A DNA stretch of 64,000 bases from Roseomonas sp. KE2513 (GTDB lineage Bacteria > Pseudomonadota > Alphaproteobacteria > Acetobacterales > Acetobacteraceae). The stretch lies in assembly GCF_016107305.1 (NCBI RefSeq), contig NZ_RCVR01000011.1:1-64000 (forward strand), given 5' to 3'. The translations under genes were made by a program, and so were the position numbers. Of this stretch, positions 16,723 through 24,578 are shown piece after piece (within the stretch, counting starts at the first letter, position 1; each line of letters opens with the position of its first letter). The notes below the pieces were generated by a model. That model was not told the origin of the DNA. It worked only from the letters and a program-made list of their open reading frames with translations, and did no database searches.

Positions 16723-16742
16723 CCAGCCCTTACGAGGGCTGG
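16723..16742 (-). terminator. Hairpin downstream of tRNA-Ser (probable terminator)
   Basis: A perfect 8-base stem, CCAGCCCT paired with AGGGCTGG, around a four-base loop. On the minus strand it is followed by GCAATTTCTTA, a weak T-rich tract, so it can end the tRNA-Ser transcript about 70 bases past the tRNA 3' end. On the plus strand no T-run follows, though it could also protect the Bug receptor message. A second small hairpin (ACTCGG/CCGAGT) lies at 16747-16761. Confidence 0.55.
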
Positions 16743-16813
16743 TCAGACTCGGCGGCCGAGTGGCGGCGCACTCGCACACCAACCCACAACATCGACGATT
16801 AAAACGGAGAAAA

Positions 16814-16906
16814 TGGCGGAGGGGATGGGATTCGAACCCACGATAGGACTTGACATCCTATAACGGTTTAGCAAACCGCCGCCTTCGGCCACTCGGCCAC
16901 CCCTCC
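16814..16906 (-). tRNA. tRNA-Ser (anticodon GCU)
   Basis: A 93-base serine tRNA with encoded CCA (TGG on the plus strand at 16814-16816). The acceptor stem GGAGGGG (16906-16900) pairs with CCCCTCC (16824-16818). The anticodon stem GCGGT/ACCGT encloses the loop TTGCTAA with anticodon GCT, reading AGC and AGT. The long variable arm typical of serine tRNAs is present (around TATAGGATGTCAAGTCCTAT), and the T loop is TTCGAAT. All parts needed for function are present. Confidence 0.97.
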
Positions 16907-16941
16907 GCAGGAGTGGAAGTCACACGGCGTTGCAGAAGGCG

Positions 16942-16970
16942 CTTCTAGCGATCCCCTCGCGCCGCGTCAA
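16942..16970 (-). promoter_or_regulatory. Sigma-70-type promoter for tRNA-Ser
   Basis: On the minus strand, TTGACG (16970-16965), a 17-base spacer, then TAGAAG (16947-16942). The -35 box is 5/6 of consensus, the -10 box 4/6, and the spacing is ideal. Transcription would begin about 30 bases before the mature tRNA 5' end. Confidence 0.7.
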
Positions 16971-17001
16971 ATCCTCCCCGCAGGACATTCGGGCGTTCGC
17001 C

Positions 17002-17631
17002 TCAGGAAAGCGCCACCTCAAAGCCGCGCTGCACGGCGGGCCGCGCCATCATCCGCTCGTACCAGGCACCGACATTCGGCAGGTCGTCGAAGGGCACCAT
17101 GTGCCGCTCGTGCCGCCACGCCCAGCCGAGGATGGCAAAATCCGCGATGCTCGGCTCTCCCTCGGTTGCCACGTAGTCGCGGCCCGCCAGGCGCTTGTCC
17201 AACACGCCGTAGAGGCGCCTCGTCTCCTTGCCGTAGCGGGCAAGCCCGTAGTCCCGCGCGGGCCCCTCGGGCTGCATGAGGAAGTGATGCACCTGGCCCG
17301 GCATCGGCCCGAAGCCGCCCATCTGCCACATCAGCCACTCCAGCACGGGCACTCGCGCGCGGAGATCACGGGGCATGAAGCGCCCCGTCTTCTCCGCCAG
17401 GTAAAGAAGGATCGCGCCGGACTCGAAAATGCTGATCGGCTGCCCGCCTGGTCCCTCGTCGTCCACGATGGCCGGGATGCGGTTGTTCGGGCTGATTGCC
17501 AGGAACTCGGGCCGGAACTGCTCGTCCTGCCCGATGTTCACGGTCTTCACCGTGTAGGGCAGCCCCATCTCCTCCAGCGCCACGCTGATCTTGCGGCCAT
17601 TGGGCGTGTTCCAGCTGTGCAGGGTGATCAT
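17002..17631 (-). CDS. Glutathione S-transferase-family protein (YfcG/YghU-like)
   Basis: A 209-residue GST. The thioredoxin-fold N-terminal domain begins MITLHSWNTPNGRKISVALE, and the WNTPNG block is characteristic of the bacterial Nu/YfcG-YghU group, which act as disulfide-bond reductases using a conserved Thr/Asn rather than Cys. The GSH-binding SIFESGAILLYLAEK and the C-terminal helical domain with PSIADFAILGW are intact. The start at 17631 follows GGAGAG; an upstream ATG at 17655 is less likely. It stands alone and is divergent from the P450 gene. Confidence 0.92.
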   Translation of the reverse strand: MITLHSWNTPNGRKISVALEEMGLPYTVKTVNIGQDEQFRPEFLAISPNNRIPAIVDDEGPGGQPISIFESGAILLYLAEKTGRFMPRDLRARVPVLEWLMWQMGGFGPMPGQVHHFLMQPEGPARDYGLARYGKETRRLYGVLDKRLAGRDYVATEGEPSIADFAILGWAWRHERHMVPFDDLPNVGAWYERMMARPAVQRGFEVALS

Positions 17632-17733
17632 CGGTCTCTCCTCTGCCGGGAGCATCGCCTCCCCTCGTGCGCCTGGAAAGGGACCCCACCCGGGCCTGGA
17701 AGCACCGCGGCCGGCGAACGATATCCGGACCCC

Positions 17734-19185
17734 ATGCCCGCCGCCCTCGAGCCACCCGCCGGCCTCGCACGCCCCTGCCCGCCCGAGGCGCCGCTGGTCG
17801 GCCTTGCCTATCTGCGGGCCATCATCCGCAACCCGCTAGACGCCATCCCGCAGGCCGCCTTCGAGCGGCCCATGCTCCACCGCCGCGTGCTTGGGCGGGA
17901 GCGGCTCCTCGTCATGGCGCCAGAGCTGATCGAGCGGGTCCTCCTCACCGACGCAGCTGCCTTCGCGAAGTCGGACACCATGCGCCGCGCCCTCAGCCCC
18001 GCGCTCGGCGAGGCGATCCTCACGGCCGATGGGGAGCGCTGGCGCCGGCAGCGCCGGGCCGTCGCGCCGATTTTCCGCCCGGAGCGCCAGCGCGCCTTCC
18101 TGGGCCCGATGCTGGAGGCCGCCGCCCGCACCTGCGACCGCTGGCTCGCCCTGCCCCCCGGCACCGAGGTCGAACTCGGCCACGAGATGATGCGAACCAC
18201 CTTCGACATCATCGTGGAGACGATGCTCTCTGGCCAGGGCGCCATCGATGTGGCGCGAGTGGAAGCGGGCATCACCGAGTACCTGGCGAGCACCGGCTGG
18301 GCCATCGCCCTGGCCATTCTCGGCGCCCCGGCCTGGACGCCCCATCCGGGCCGCCGCCGCGCCGCCCGTGCGCGGGATCACCTCCGCGCCGAATTGCTGC
18401 GGCTGGTCGCCGAGCGCCGGCGCCTCGGCTCCGGCCGCGACGACCTGATCGCCCACCTCCTGGCCGCGCGCGATCCGGAGAGCGGGGCGGCGATGGACGA
18501 CCGCGATATCGCCGATAACCTCCTCACCTTCATCACCGCCGGGCACGAGACCACGGCCCTCGCCCTCACCTGGGCCTTCCACCTCCTGGCTCACTATCCG
18601 GCGGAGGAAGCGCGCCTGCTGGACGAAATCGCCGCCGTGACGCGCGGCGCCCCGTTGAGGCCGGCCGATATCTCCTCTCTCACCCGTACGCGGCAGACCA
18701 TCCAGGAAGTCCTGCGCCTCTACCCGCCCGCCCCGATCATCGCCCGCACGGCGCAGCGGGCGACGAACCTCGGCGGCGCGGCAGTGGAGGCGGGCACGAC
18801 CGTGCTCATCCCTGTCATCGCCACCCATCGCCACCGGGCGCTCTGGGAGGAACCGGACCGCTTCGAGCCGGGCCGCTTCACGCCCGAGGCCGTGAAAGCC
18901 CGCCACCGCCACGCCTGGATTCCCTTCGGCGCCGGGCCGCGCACCTGCATCGGCGCCGGCTTCGCGATGGATGAGGCGACCGCCATCCTCGCCACACTCC
19001 TCCCTGCCGTCGCGCTGCGGCCAGAGCCGGGCTTCGATCCTGGCCTGTCCATGCGCATCACCTTGCGCCCTGCGCGCGGCATGCCGATGCGCGTTCTCCC
19101 CCGTCGCCCGGCGGCCGCGGGCGAAGCCCTGGCCCCGGCCGGCGCCACGCCCCATCATGCCGATGACCGCCGAGGATTCGCTTGA
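17734..19185 (+). CDS. Cytochrome P450
   Basis: A 483-residue heme monooxygenase. The I-helix oxygen-activation motif AGHETTALALTWAFHLL, the K-helix EVLR (ExxR) and the heme loop FGAGPRTCIGAGFAMDEA with the thiolate Cys are all present, as is the C-helix WRRQRR. There is no membrane anchor, so it is a soluble bacterial enzyme and needs separate ferredoxin/reductase partners, none of which are adjacent. The start at 17734 is chosen because the proline-rich N-terminus MPAALEPPAGL leads directly into the P450 fold; sequence further upstream is antisense to the GST gene. CYP family and substrate unknown. Confidence 0.95.
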   Translation: MPAALEPPAGLARPCPPEAPLVGLAYLRAIIRNPLDAIPQAAFERPMLHRRVLGRERLLVMAPELIERVLLTDAAAFAKSDTMRRALSPALGEAILTADGERWRRQRRAVAPIFRPERQRAFLGPMLEAAARTCDRWLALPPGTEVELGHEMMRTTFDIIVETMLSGQGAIDVARVEAGITEYLASTGWAIALAILGAPAWTPHPGRRRAARARDHLRAELLRLVAERRRLGSGRDDLIAHLLAARDPESGAAMDDRDIADNLLTFITAGHETTALALTWAFHLLAHYPAEEARLLDEIAAVTRGAPLRPADISSLTRTRQTIQEVLRLYPPAPIIARTAQRATNLGGAAVEAGTTVLIPVIATHRHRALWEEPDRFEPGRFTPEAVKARHRHAWIPFGAGPRTCIGAGFAMDEATAILATLLPAVALRPEPGFDPGLSMRITLRPARGMPMRVLPRRPAAAGEALAPAGATPHHADDRRGFA

Positions 19186-19528
19186 CGCCATGCCAGTCCC
19201 CATCACCGGGCCCGGGCCGAGCCGCCCCGCAGGGCTCGACGACGCCACCGCCCTCATGCGCTACGATGCCAACAAGCGATCGACGCTGGTGGCCTATCTT
19301 CTCTGGTTCTTCCTCGGCTCCTTTGGCGCCCACCGCTTCTACGCGGGCCGCACGGGCAGCGGCGTCGCCCAACTCGTCATCACGCTGCTCTCGATGCTCA
19401 TGACCTTCGTGCTGATCGGCTATGCGGGCCTCTTCGTCGTCGCCCTCTGGGTCCTTATAGATGCCTTCCTCATCCCCGGCATGATCCGGAATCACAACAA
19501 CCGGCTCATCGCCTCGTTGGGGCGCTAG
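19157..19528 (+). CDS. TM2-domain membrane protein
   Basis: A 123-residue protein with the TM2 domain: KRSTLVAYLLWFFLGSFGAH, then RFYAGRTGSGVAQLV, a second hydrophobic helix and a short LWVLIDAFLIPGM segment typical of the family's DxF motif. The N-terminus is a proline-rich cytoplasmic tail. Function of bacterial TM2 proteins is unknown. Three Met codons compete as start (19157, 19163, 19190); the first two overlap the end of the P450 gene, and 19190 has GAGGA upstream, so the true protein may be 11 residues shorter. Confidence 0.85.
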   Translation: MPMTAEDSLDAMPVPITGPGPSRPAGLDDATALMRYDANKRSTLVAYLLWFFLGSFGAHRFYAGRTGSGVAQLVITLLSMLMTFVLIGYAGLFVVALWVLIDAFLIPGMIRNHNNRLIASLGR

Positions 19529-19609
19529 GCGGGCGACCATTCTGTCTGACTGAATGAAACGGTGACGATCCTCGTGCGTCCTCCTCTCAGACGGAGGGGT
19601 AGCAGCAAC

Positions 19610-20620
19610 ATGGCCGATGACGGCGTCCTCGATTGCCTGATCATCGGGGGTGGTCCCGCTGGCCTTACCGCGGCCCTCTATCTCGCCCGCTTCAACCGCC
19701 GCATCGCCCTGGTGGACGGCGGCGCCAGCCGGGCCGCCTGGATCCCCAACACCCACAACTTCCCCCTCTTCGCGGAGGGGATCGCCGGCCCTGCCCTGCT
19801 CGATCGCCAGCGGCAGAACCTCGCGCAGTACGGTGTCGAGCCCCGGCTCGTCCGGGTTGCGGCGATTGAGAAGCGGGAGGGCCACTTCGTCGCCGCGCTC
19901 GAGGACGGCGGCCCCCCGATCCTCGCCCGCCGTGTGCTGCTCGCCACCGGCGCCGTCGACGTCGAACCCGCCCTGCCCGACCACCCCGATGCCCTGCAGC
20001 GCGGCCTCATCCGATACTGCCCGATCTGCGATGGCTACGAGGCGCGCAACCGCCGCGTCGCCGTCCTCGGCCACGGCGCCCGGGGCCTGGGGGAGGCTGT
20101 CTTCGTGGCGCGCAGCTACACGAAGGACGTGACGCTGCTCACCCTCGGCCAGCCCCTCTCGAATGATGACGAAGCCCGTGCCCGCGAGCACGACATCACC
20201 GTCATCACCTCTCCTATCGAAACGCTGGAGGTGGAGGGCGACCGCATCGCCGCGCTGCGCGCCGGGGGCGACGAGTACCGCTTTGATACTCTCTACTCCG
20301 CGCTCGGCCTGAAGGTCCGCTCCGACCTCGCCCTCGCGCTGGGTGCGGAGCACGACGAGGTCGGCGCACTGATCGTAGACGATCACAACCGTACCAGCAT
20401 CTCCGGCCTTTACGCTGCCGGGGACGTGGTGCGGGGTCTCAACCAAATCGTCGTGGCCATGGGCCACGCCGCCGTCGCCGCCACCGACATCCACAACCGC
20501 TGCGAGCTGCCGACCGAGGACGAGCCGGACAAGCCCGTCCGGCCGGTCAGGCTTCCAGCTTCGCCTTCAGCACCTCGTTCACCAGAGCCGGGTTGCCCTG
20601 CCCCTTCATCGCCTTCATGA
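19610..20620 (+). CDS. FAD-dependent pyridine nucleotide-disulfide oxidoreductase (thioredoxin reductase-like)
   Basis: A 336-residue flavoprotein of thioredoxin-reductase architecture. The FAD site is [20 protein letters not shown], the redox-active pair is CPICDGYE (CxxC), the NAD(P) site [16 protein letters not shown] has a degenerate GxGxxG, and the C-terminal FAD motif is [20 protein letters not shown]. The start at 19610 follows GGAGGG; an in-frame ATG at 19562 is upstream of it. The last about 25 residues (proline/serine-rich) extend past the usual end and overlap the gatB 3' end on the other strand by 74 bases. It may be a general thiol reductase or a pathway-specific one; there is no thioredoxin gene nearby. 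Confidence 0.9.
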   Translation: MADDGVLDCLIIGGGPAGLTAALYLARFNRRIALVDGGASRAAWIPNTHNFPLFAEGIAGPALLDRQRQNLAQYGVEPRLVRVAAIEKREGHFVAALEDGGPPILARRVLLATGAVDVEPALPDHPDALQRGLIRYCPICDGYEARNRRVAVLGHGARGLGEAVFVARSYTKDVTLLTLGQPLSNDDEARAREHDITVITSPIETLEVEGDRIAALRAGGDEYRFDTLYSALGLKVRSDLALALGAEHDEVGALIVDDHNRTSISGLYAAGDVVRGLNQIVVAMGHAAVAATDIHNRCELPTEDEPDKPVRPVRLPASPSAPRSPEPGCPAPSSPS

Positions 20621-21998
20621 CCTGACCAACGAACCAGCCGAACAGCGTCGGCTTCTCCCGGTACTGGGCGATCTTGTCGGGATTGGCGGCCAGGATCGCG
20701 TCCACCGCAGCCTCAATGGCGCCGGTATCCGTCACCTGTCGCAGCCCGCGCTCCTCCACGATGGTGCCGGGCGGCTTGCCCGTTTCGCCCATCGCCTCCA
20801 GCACCTCCTTGGCCATCTTGCCCGAGAGGGTGCGGTCCGCGATCAGGTCCAGCAGCGCCCCAAGATGCTTGGCCGTAACCGGGCTATCCACGATCCCCTT
20901 GCCCATGCGGTTCAGCATGGCGAAGAAGTCGCCCATCACCCAGTTGGCCGCCACCTTCGGGTCGCGCCCCGCCGCCACCTCCTCGTAGAAGGCGGCCGTC
21001 TCCCGCTCGGCCACCAGCACCGAAGCGTCGTAGGCCGAGAGGCCGAACTCGTTCACGTAGCGCGCGCGCCGCGCGTCCGGCAGCTCCGGCAGGCCCTGGC
21101 GCAGCTGCTCGATCCAAGCAGGATCGATCACCAGCGGCGGCAGGTCCGGATCGGGGAAATAGCGATAGTCGTGCGCGTCCTCCTTGCTCCGCATGGAGCG
21201 CGTCTCGCCGCGCGTGGTATCGAAGAGCCGCGTTTCCTGCTCGACGGTGCCGCCCGACTCCCAGACCTCGATCTGCCGCCGCGCCTCCGCTTCCACCGCC
21301 TGCATGACGAAGCGGATGGAGTTGACGTTCTTCACCTCGCAGCGCGTGCGGAACTCCTCGCCCGCCTTTCGGACAGAAACATTCACGTCCGCCCGCAGCG
21401 ACCCCTCCTCCATGTTCCCGTCGCAGGTGCCGAGATAGCGCAGGATCTGCCGCAGCTTCGTGACATATGCCCCCGCCTCCTCCGGCGAGCGCATGTCAGG
21501 CTCCGACACGATCTCCATCAGTGCGACGCCGGAGCGGTTGAGGTCGATATAGGACTTCGACGGATGCTGGTCGTGCAGCGACTTGCCCGCGTCCTGCTCC
21601 AGGTGCAGGCGCGTGATGCCGATCTCCTTCACACTGCCGTCCGACAGCTCGACCGTGATCACCCCCTTACCGACGATTGGGTGGGCGAACTGGCTGATCT
21701 GGTAGCCCTGCGGCAGGTCCGCGTAGAAGTAGTTCTTCCGGTCGAAGCGTGACCAGGGATGCACCTCGGCATTCAGCCCGAGCCCCGTGCGAACGGCCTG
21801 GGCCACGCATTCCCTGTTGATCACCGGCAGCATGCCCGGGAAGCCCGCGTCCACGAAGCTCACCTGGCTGTTCGGCGCGGCGCCGAAGGCGGTCGCCGCC
21901 CCGCTGAACAGCTTCGCGTTGCTGGTCACCTGGGCATGCACCTCAAGCCCGATCACCAGTTCCCAGGGGCCCGTCTCGCCCTCGATGGTGTAGCTCAT
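20547..21998 (-). CDS. gatB: Aspartyl/glutamyl-tRNA(Asn/Gln) amidotransferase subunit B
   Basis: A 483-residue GatB, the kinase-like subunit that phosphorylates mischarged Glu-tRNA(Gln) or Asp-tRNA(Asn) before amidation. The start [17 protein letters not shown], the block [31 protein letters not shown] and the C-terminal YqeY-like tail ([17 protein letters not shown]) are all in place and length is normal. Its start overlaps the gatA stop in an ATGA, and gatC-gatA-gatB form one operon. The 3' end overlaps the convergent flavoprotein gene. Confidence 0.98.
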   Translation of the reverse strand: MSYTIEGETGPWELVIGLEVHAQVTSNAKLFSGAATAFGAAPNSQVSFVDAGFPGMLPVINRECVAQAVRTGLGLNAEVHPWSRFDRKNYFYADLPQGYQISQFAHPIVGKGVITVELSDGSVKEIGITRLHLEQDAGKSLHDQHPSKSYIDLNRSGVALMEIVSEPDMRSPEEAGAYVTKLRQILRYLGTCDGNMEEGSLRADVNVSVRKAGEEFRTRCEVKNVNSIRFVMQAVEAEARRQIEVWESGGTVEQETRLFDTTRGETRSMRSKEDAHDYRYFPDPDLPPLVIDPAWIEQLRQGLPELPDARRARYVNEFGLSAYDASVLVAERETAAFYEEVAAGRDPKVAANWVMGDFFAMLNRMGKGIVDSPVTAKHLGALLDLIADRTLSGKMAKEVLEAMGETGKPPGTIVEERGLRQVTDTGAIEAAVDAILAANPDKIAQYREKPTLFGWFVGQVMKAMKGQGNPALVNEVLKAKLEA

Positions 21999-23476
21999 GC
22001 GAAGGCCCTCACCTGCGGCAGCGCCGTGATTCCGGCCGCGCGCTCGATCGCCGTCCCCACCGCGAAGACGGTCTCCTCGTCGAAGTTCCGCCCCAACACC
22101 TGCAGGCCGAGCGGCAGGCCCTGGCGGTCGAAGCCCGCCGGCACCGCGAGGCCCGGGTTTCCCGCCAGGTTCGCCGTCACGGTGAACACGTCGTTCAGGT
22201 ACATCGCCACCGGATCGTCCTGCTTCTCCCCGGCCGCGAAGGCGGCGGAGGGCGTCGCCGGCGTCACGATCGCGTCCACCTTGGCGAAGGCCTCGTCGAA
22301 GTCGCGCTTGATCAGCGCTCGCACGCGTTGGGCGCGGACGTAATAGGCGTCGTAGTAGCCGGCGCTCAGCACATAGGTGCCGATCATGATCCGGCGCTTC
22401 ACCTCGTCCCCGAAGCCCGCCGCGCGGGTGCGCTCGTAGAGGTCCTTCAGGTCAGCGCCTTCCTGCCGCATGCCGTACCGCACGCCGTCGTAGCGCGCGA
22501 GGTTTGAGGAAGCCTCGGCCGGCGCCACGATGTAGTAGGTCGGCAGGGCGTATTTCGTGTGCGGCAGGGAGATGTCGACGATCTCCGCCCCCTCGGCGCG
22601 CAGCCAGTCCAGGCCCTGCTGCCAGAGCGCTTCGATTTCGTCCGGCATCCCCTCCAGGCGATACTCCCGCGGCACACCGATCCGAAGGCCCTTCACGCCG
22701 CGCGCGCAGGCGGCGGCGAAGTCCGGCACGGGCACATCCGCGCTCGTCGCGTCGCGCGGGTCATAACCCGCCATGCTCTCGAGCAGGAGCGCGCAGTCCT
22801 CCACCGTGCGGGCGACGGGGCCCGGCGTGTCCAGCGAGGAGGCGAAGGCCACCACGCCCCAGCGCGAGCAGCGCCCATAGGTCGGCTTGATCCCCGCGAT
22901 CCCGCAGAAGGCCGCGGGCTGCCGGATGGAGCCGCCCGTATCGGTCGCCGTGGCGCCCATGGCAAGCCGCGCCGCCACCGCCGCCGCCGAGCCGCCAGAG
23001 GAGCCGCCGGGCACCAGTGTCGTGCCGTCGTCGTTCCCGCGCTTCCAGGGGTTCTCCACTCCCCCGAAGGCCGAAGTCGCGTTGGAGGAGCCCATCGCGA
23101 ACTCGTCGAGATTAGCCTTGCCGAGGAACACCGCCCCGTCCCGTAGCAGGTGGGAGGTCACGGTGCTCTCATAGGGCGGCACGAACTCGCCAAGGATCCG
23201 GCTGGCGGCGGTGGTCCGCACCCCCTGCGTGCAGAAGAGGTCCTTGATGGCCAAGGGAATGCCCTCAAGCTTCCCGGCCACGCCATTTGCCCGCCGCGCG
23301 TCGGAGGCGCGCGCGGCCTCCAGGGCGCGCTCGGCCGTCACGGTGATAAAGGCGTTCAGGCGGGGGTTCAGCGCCCCGATCGCCTCCAGATGCGCCGCCG
23401 TCAACGCCTCCGAGGTGACAATCCCCTCCGCCAGAGCCTCCAGGGCGCCGCGGATCGTGAAATCAGTGGGATGCAT
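21995..23476 (-). CDS. gatA: Aspartyl/glutamyl-tRNA(Asn/Gln) amidotransferase subunit A
   Basis: A 493-residue GatA, the glutaminase of the GatCAB complex. The amidase-signature catalytic triad Ser-cisSer-Lys is visible: Lys in [10 protein letters not shown], the cis-Ser in [17 protein letters not shown] and the nucleophile in [15 protein letters not shown]. Length is normal. Two adjacent start codons are possible, GTG at 23479 (GTGA overlap with gatC stop) or ATG at 23476; I give the ATG. Ammonia released here passes to the GatB site. Confidence 0.98.
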   Translation of the reverse strand: MHPTDFTIRGALEALAEGIVTSEALTAAHLEAIGALNPRLNAFITVTAERALEAARASDARRANGVAGKLEGIPLAIKDLFCTQGVRTTAASRILGEFVPPYESTVTSHLLRDGAVFLGKANLDEFAMGSSNATSAFGGVENPWKRGNDDGTTLVPGGSSGGSAAAVAARLAMGATATDTGGSIRQPAAFCGIAGIKPTYGRCSRWGVVAFASSLDTPGPVARTVEDCALLLESMAGYDPRDATSADVPVPDFAAACARGVKGLRIGVPREYRLEGMPDEIEALWQQGLDWLRAEGAEIVDISLPHTKYALPTYYIVAPAEASSNLARYDGVRYGMRQEGADLKDLYERTRAAGFGDEVKRRIMIGTYVLSAGYYDAYYVRAQRVRALIKRDFDEAFAKVDAIVTPATPSAAFAAGEKQDDPVAMYLNDVFTVTANLAGNPGLAVPAGFDRQGLPLGLQVLGRNFDEETVFAVGTAIERAAGITALPQVRAFA

Positions 23477-23763
23477 CACTCGACAACCTTCGGAACGGAG
23501 AAGAACTCGCCGGCGCGGTCCGGGGCATTGGCGAGCACCGCCTCCGCCTGGCCACCATCGGTCACCACGTCGTCACGCATGGGCATGGCCGTGCCCCCGC
23601 CACCCGAGAGGGGTTCCACGCCCGAGACATCCACCGCCTGCAGCTGCTCGATCCAGCCGAGGATACCGTTCAGCTCCGTCTGCAGGCGCTGGTCCTCCCC
23701 TTCCTCCAGGTGCAGCCGGGCGAGCGAGGCCACGCGCCTCACGGTCTTCAGGTCGAGCGACAT
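23476..23763 (-). CDS. gatC: Aspartyl/glutamyl-tRNA(Asn/Gln) amidotransferase subunit C
   Basis: A 95-residue GatC, the small subunit that wraps around and stabilises GatA and GatB. The N-terminal [16 protein letters not shown] and the C-terminal [16 protein letters not shown] are characteristic. It is the first gene of gatCAB and overlaps gatA at its stop. The 128-base gap before it, shared with divergent ruvX, must contain the operon promoter; a TTGACT on the minus strand at 23829-23824 is a possible -35 box but I cannot place a good -10. Confidence 0.97.
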   Translation of the reverse strand: MSLDLKTVRRVASLARLHLEEGEDQRLQTELNGILGWIEQLQAVDVSGVEPLSGGGGTAMPMRDDVVTDGGQAEAVLANAPDRAGEFFSVPKVVE

Positions 23764-23891
23764 GGTCGGGCGAGTTTCCCAGGGTTATCCGAATTGGGGT
23801 CAGGAAGCCGCCACGCCCCCGCAAGTCAAGGGCCAGGAGCCGGCCCGCCCTACGACGGGCGCGGCGTGGCCGCTCGCGCTACACTCCGCCC

Positions 23892-24353
23892 ATGCCCATT
23901 ACCCCCCTTCCCGCCCTACGGGCCGCCTTGCCCCGCCACGCGCGCCTTATCGGCCTGGACCCCGGGAGCAAGATCATCGGTATCGCGTTGTCGGACGTTC
24001 TGCTGATGCTCGCCTCCCCCTATGCCGCCCTGCCCCGCGGCAAACTCGCGCCCACCGCCGCGGAGATCAGGCGCATTGCAGAAAAGGAGGGGGCGGCCGG
24101 TCTCGTCTGCGGCCTGCCGCTGGGGATGGACGGATCCTTCGGCCCCGCCGCCCAGGCCGCCAAGGACTGGGCCATGGCTGTCTCGGAGGCGGCGGGCCTT
24201 CCCGTCGCCCTCTGGGACGAGCGCCTCTCCTCCTCGGCCGTGAACCGCATGATGATCGAGGCGGACCTCACCCGCGCCAAGCGCGCCCGGGCCGTGGACG
24301 CGGCCGCCGCCGCCTACATGCTCCAAGCCGCGCTCGACGCCACGCGGCCGTGA
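23892..24353 (+). CDS. ruvX: RuvX/YqgF-family Holliday-junction-resolvase-like nuclease
   Basis: A 153-residue protein of the YqgF/RuvX RNase H-like family, implicated in pre-16S rRNA 5' maturation. The first acidic motif is LIGLDPGSKIIGIALSD, the second LVCGLPLGMDGSFG, and the C-terminal LWDERLSSSAVNRM and AVDAAAAAYMLQ carry the further conserved acids. Length is normal. Divergent from gatCAB, as in many alphaproteobacteria. Confidence 0.96.
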   Translation: MPITPLPALRAALPRHARLIGLDPGSKIIGIALSDVLLMLASPYAALPRGKLAPTAAEIRRIAEKEGAAGLVCGLPLGMDGSFGPAAQAAKDWAMAVSEAAGLPVALWDERLSSSAVNRMMIEADLTRAKRARAVDAAAAAYMLQAALDATRP

Positions 24354-24511
24354 TGCCGGCACGGGCGGGGGCCGCCCGAACGCGGCCGCGCCTCGCTCGC
24401 TGATCCTCCTGTTGCCGAACTGGCCAGGCGGGGCCGGAGCGTCCCAGCTTTGGAACAACTCGGGACAAGACTGGGGTGCTTCCGCTTCCGAAGGGCCGTT
24501 GATACGCAAAG

Positions 24512-24525
24512 GGCAAGAACTTGCC
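24512..24525. promoter_or_regulatory. Perfect inverted repeat upstream of acyl-CoA ligase gene
   Basis: GGCAAG-AA-CTTGCC: 6-base arms and a 2-base spacer, 53 bases before the start of the ligase gene, in the 225-base gap after ruvX. The position suits an operator or promoter-proximal protein site for the degradation operon. No recognised family is implied. The rest of the gap shows nothing else I can name. Confidence 0.4.
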
Positions 24526-24578
24526 GGCCCGCGGTCGCGTCCCAGCCGGCACCGACCAAGAATAGCGGGAGGAGCCTC

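Noticed and set aside
16930-17733. Long open frame upstream of and continuous with the P450 gene
   Set aside because: The first 268 codons are antisense to the GST gene and have no P450 features; the domain starts right after the ATG at 17734.
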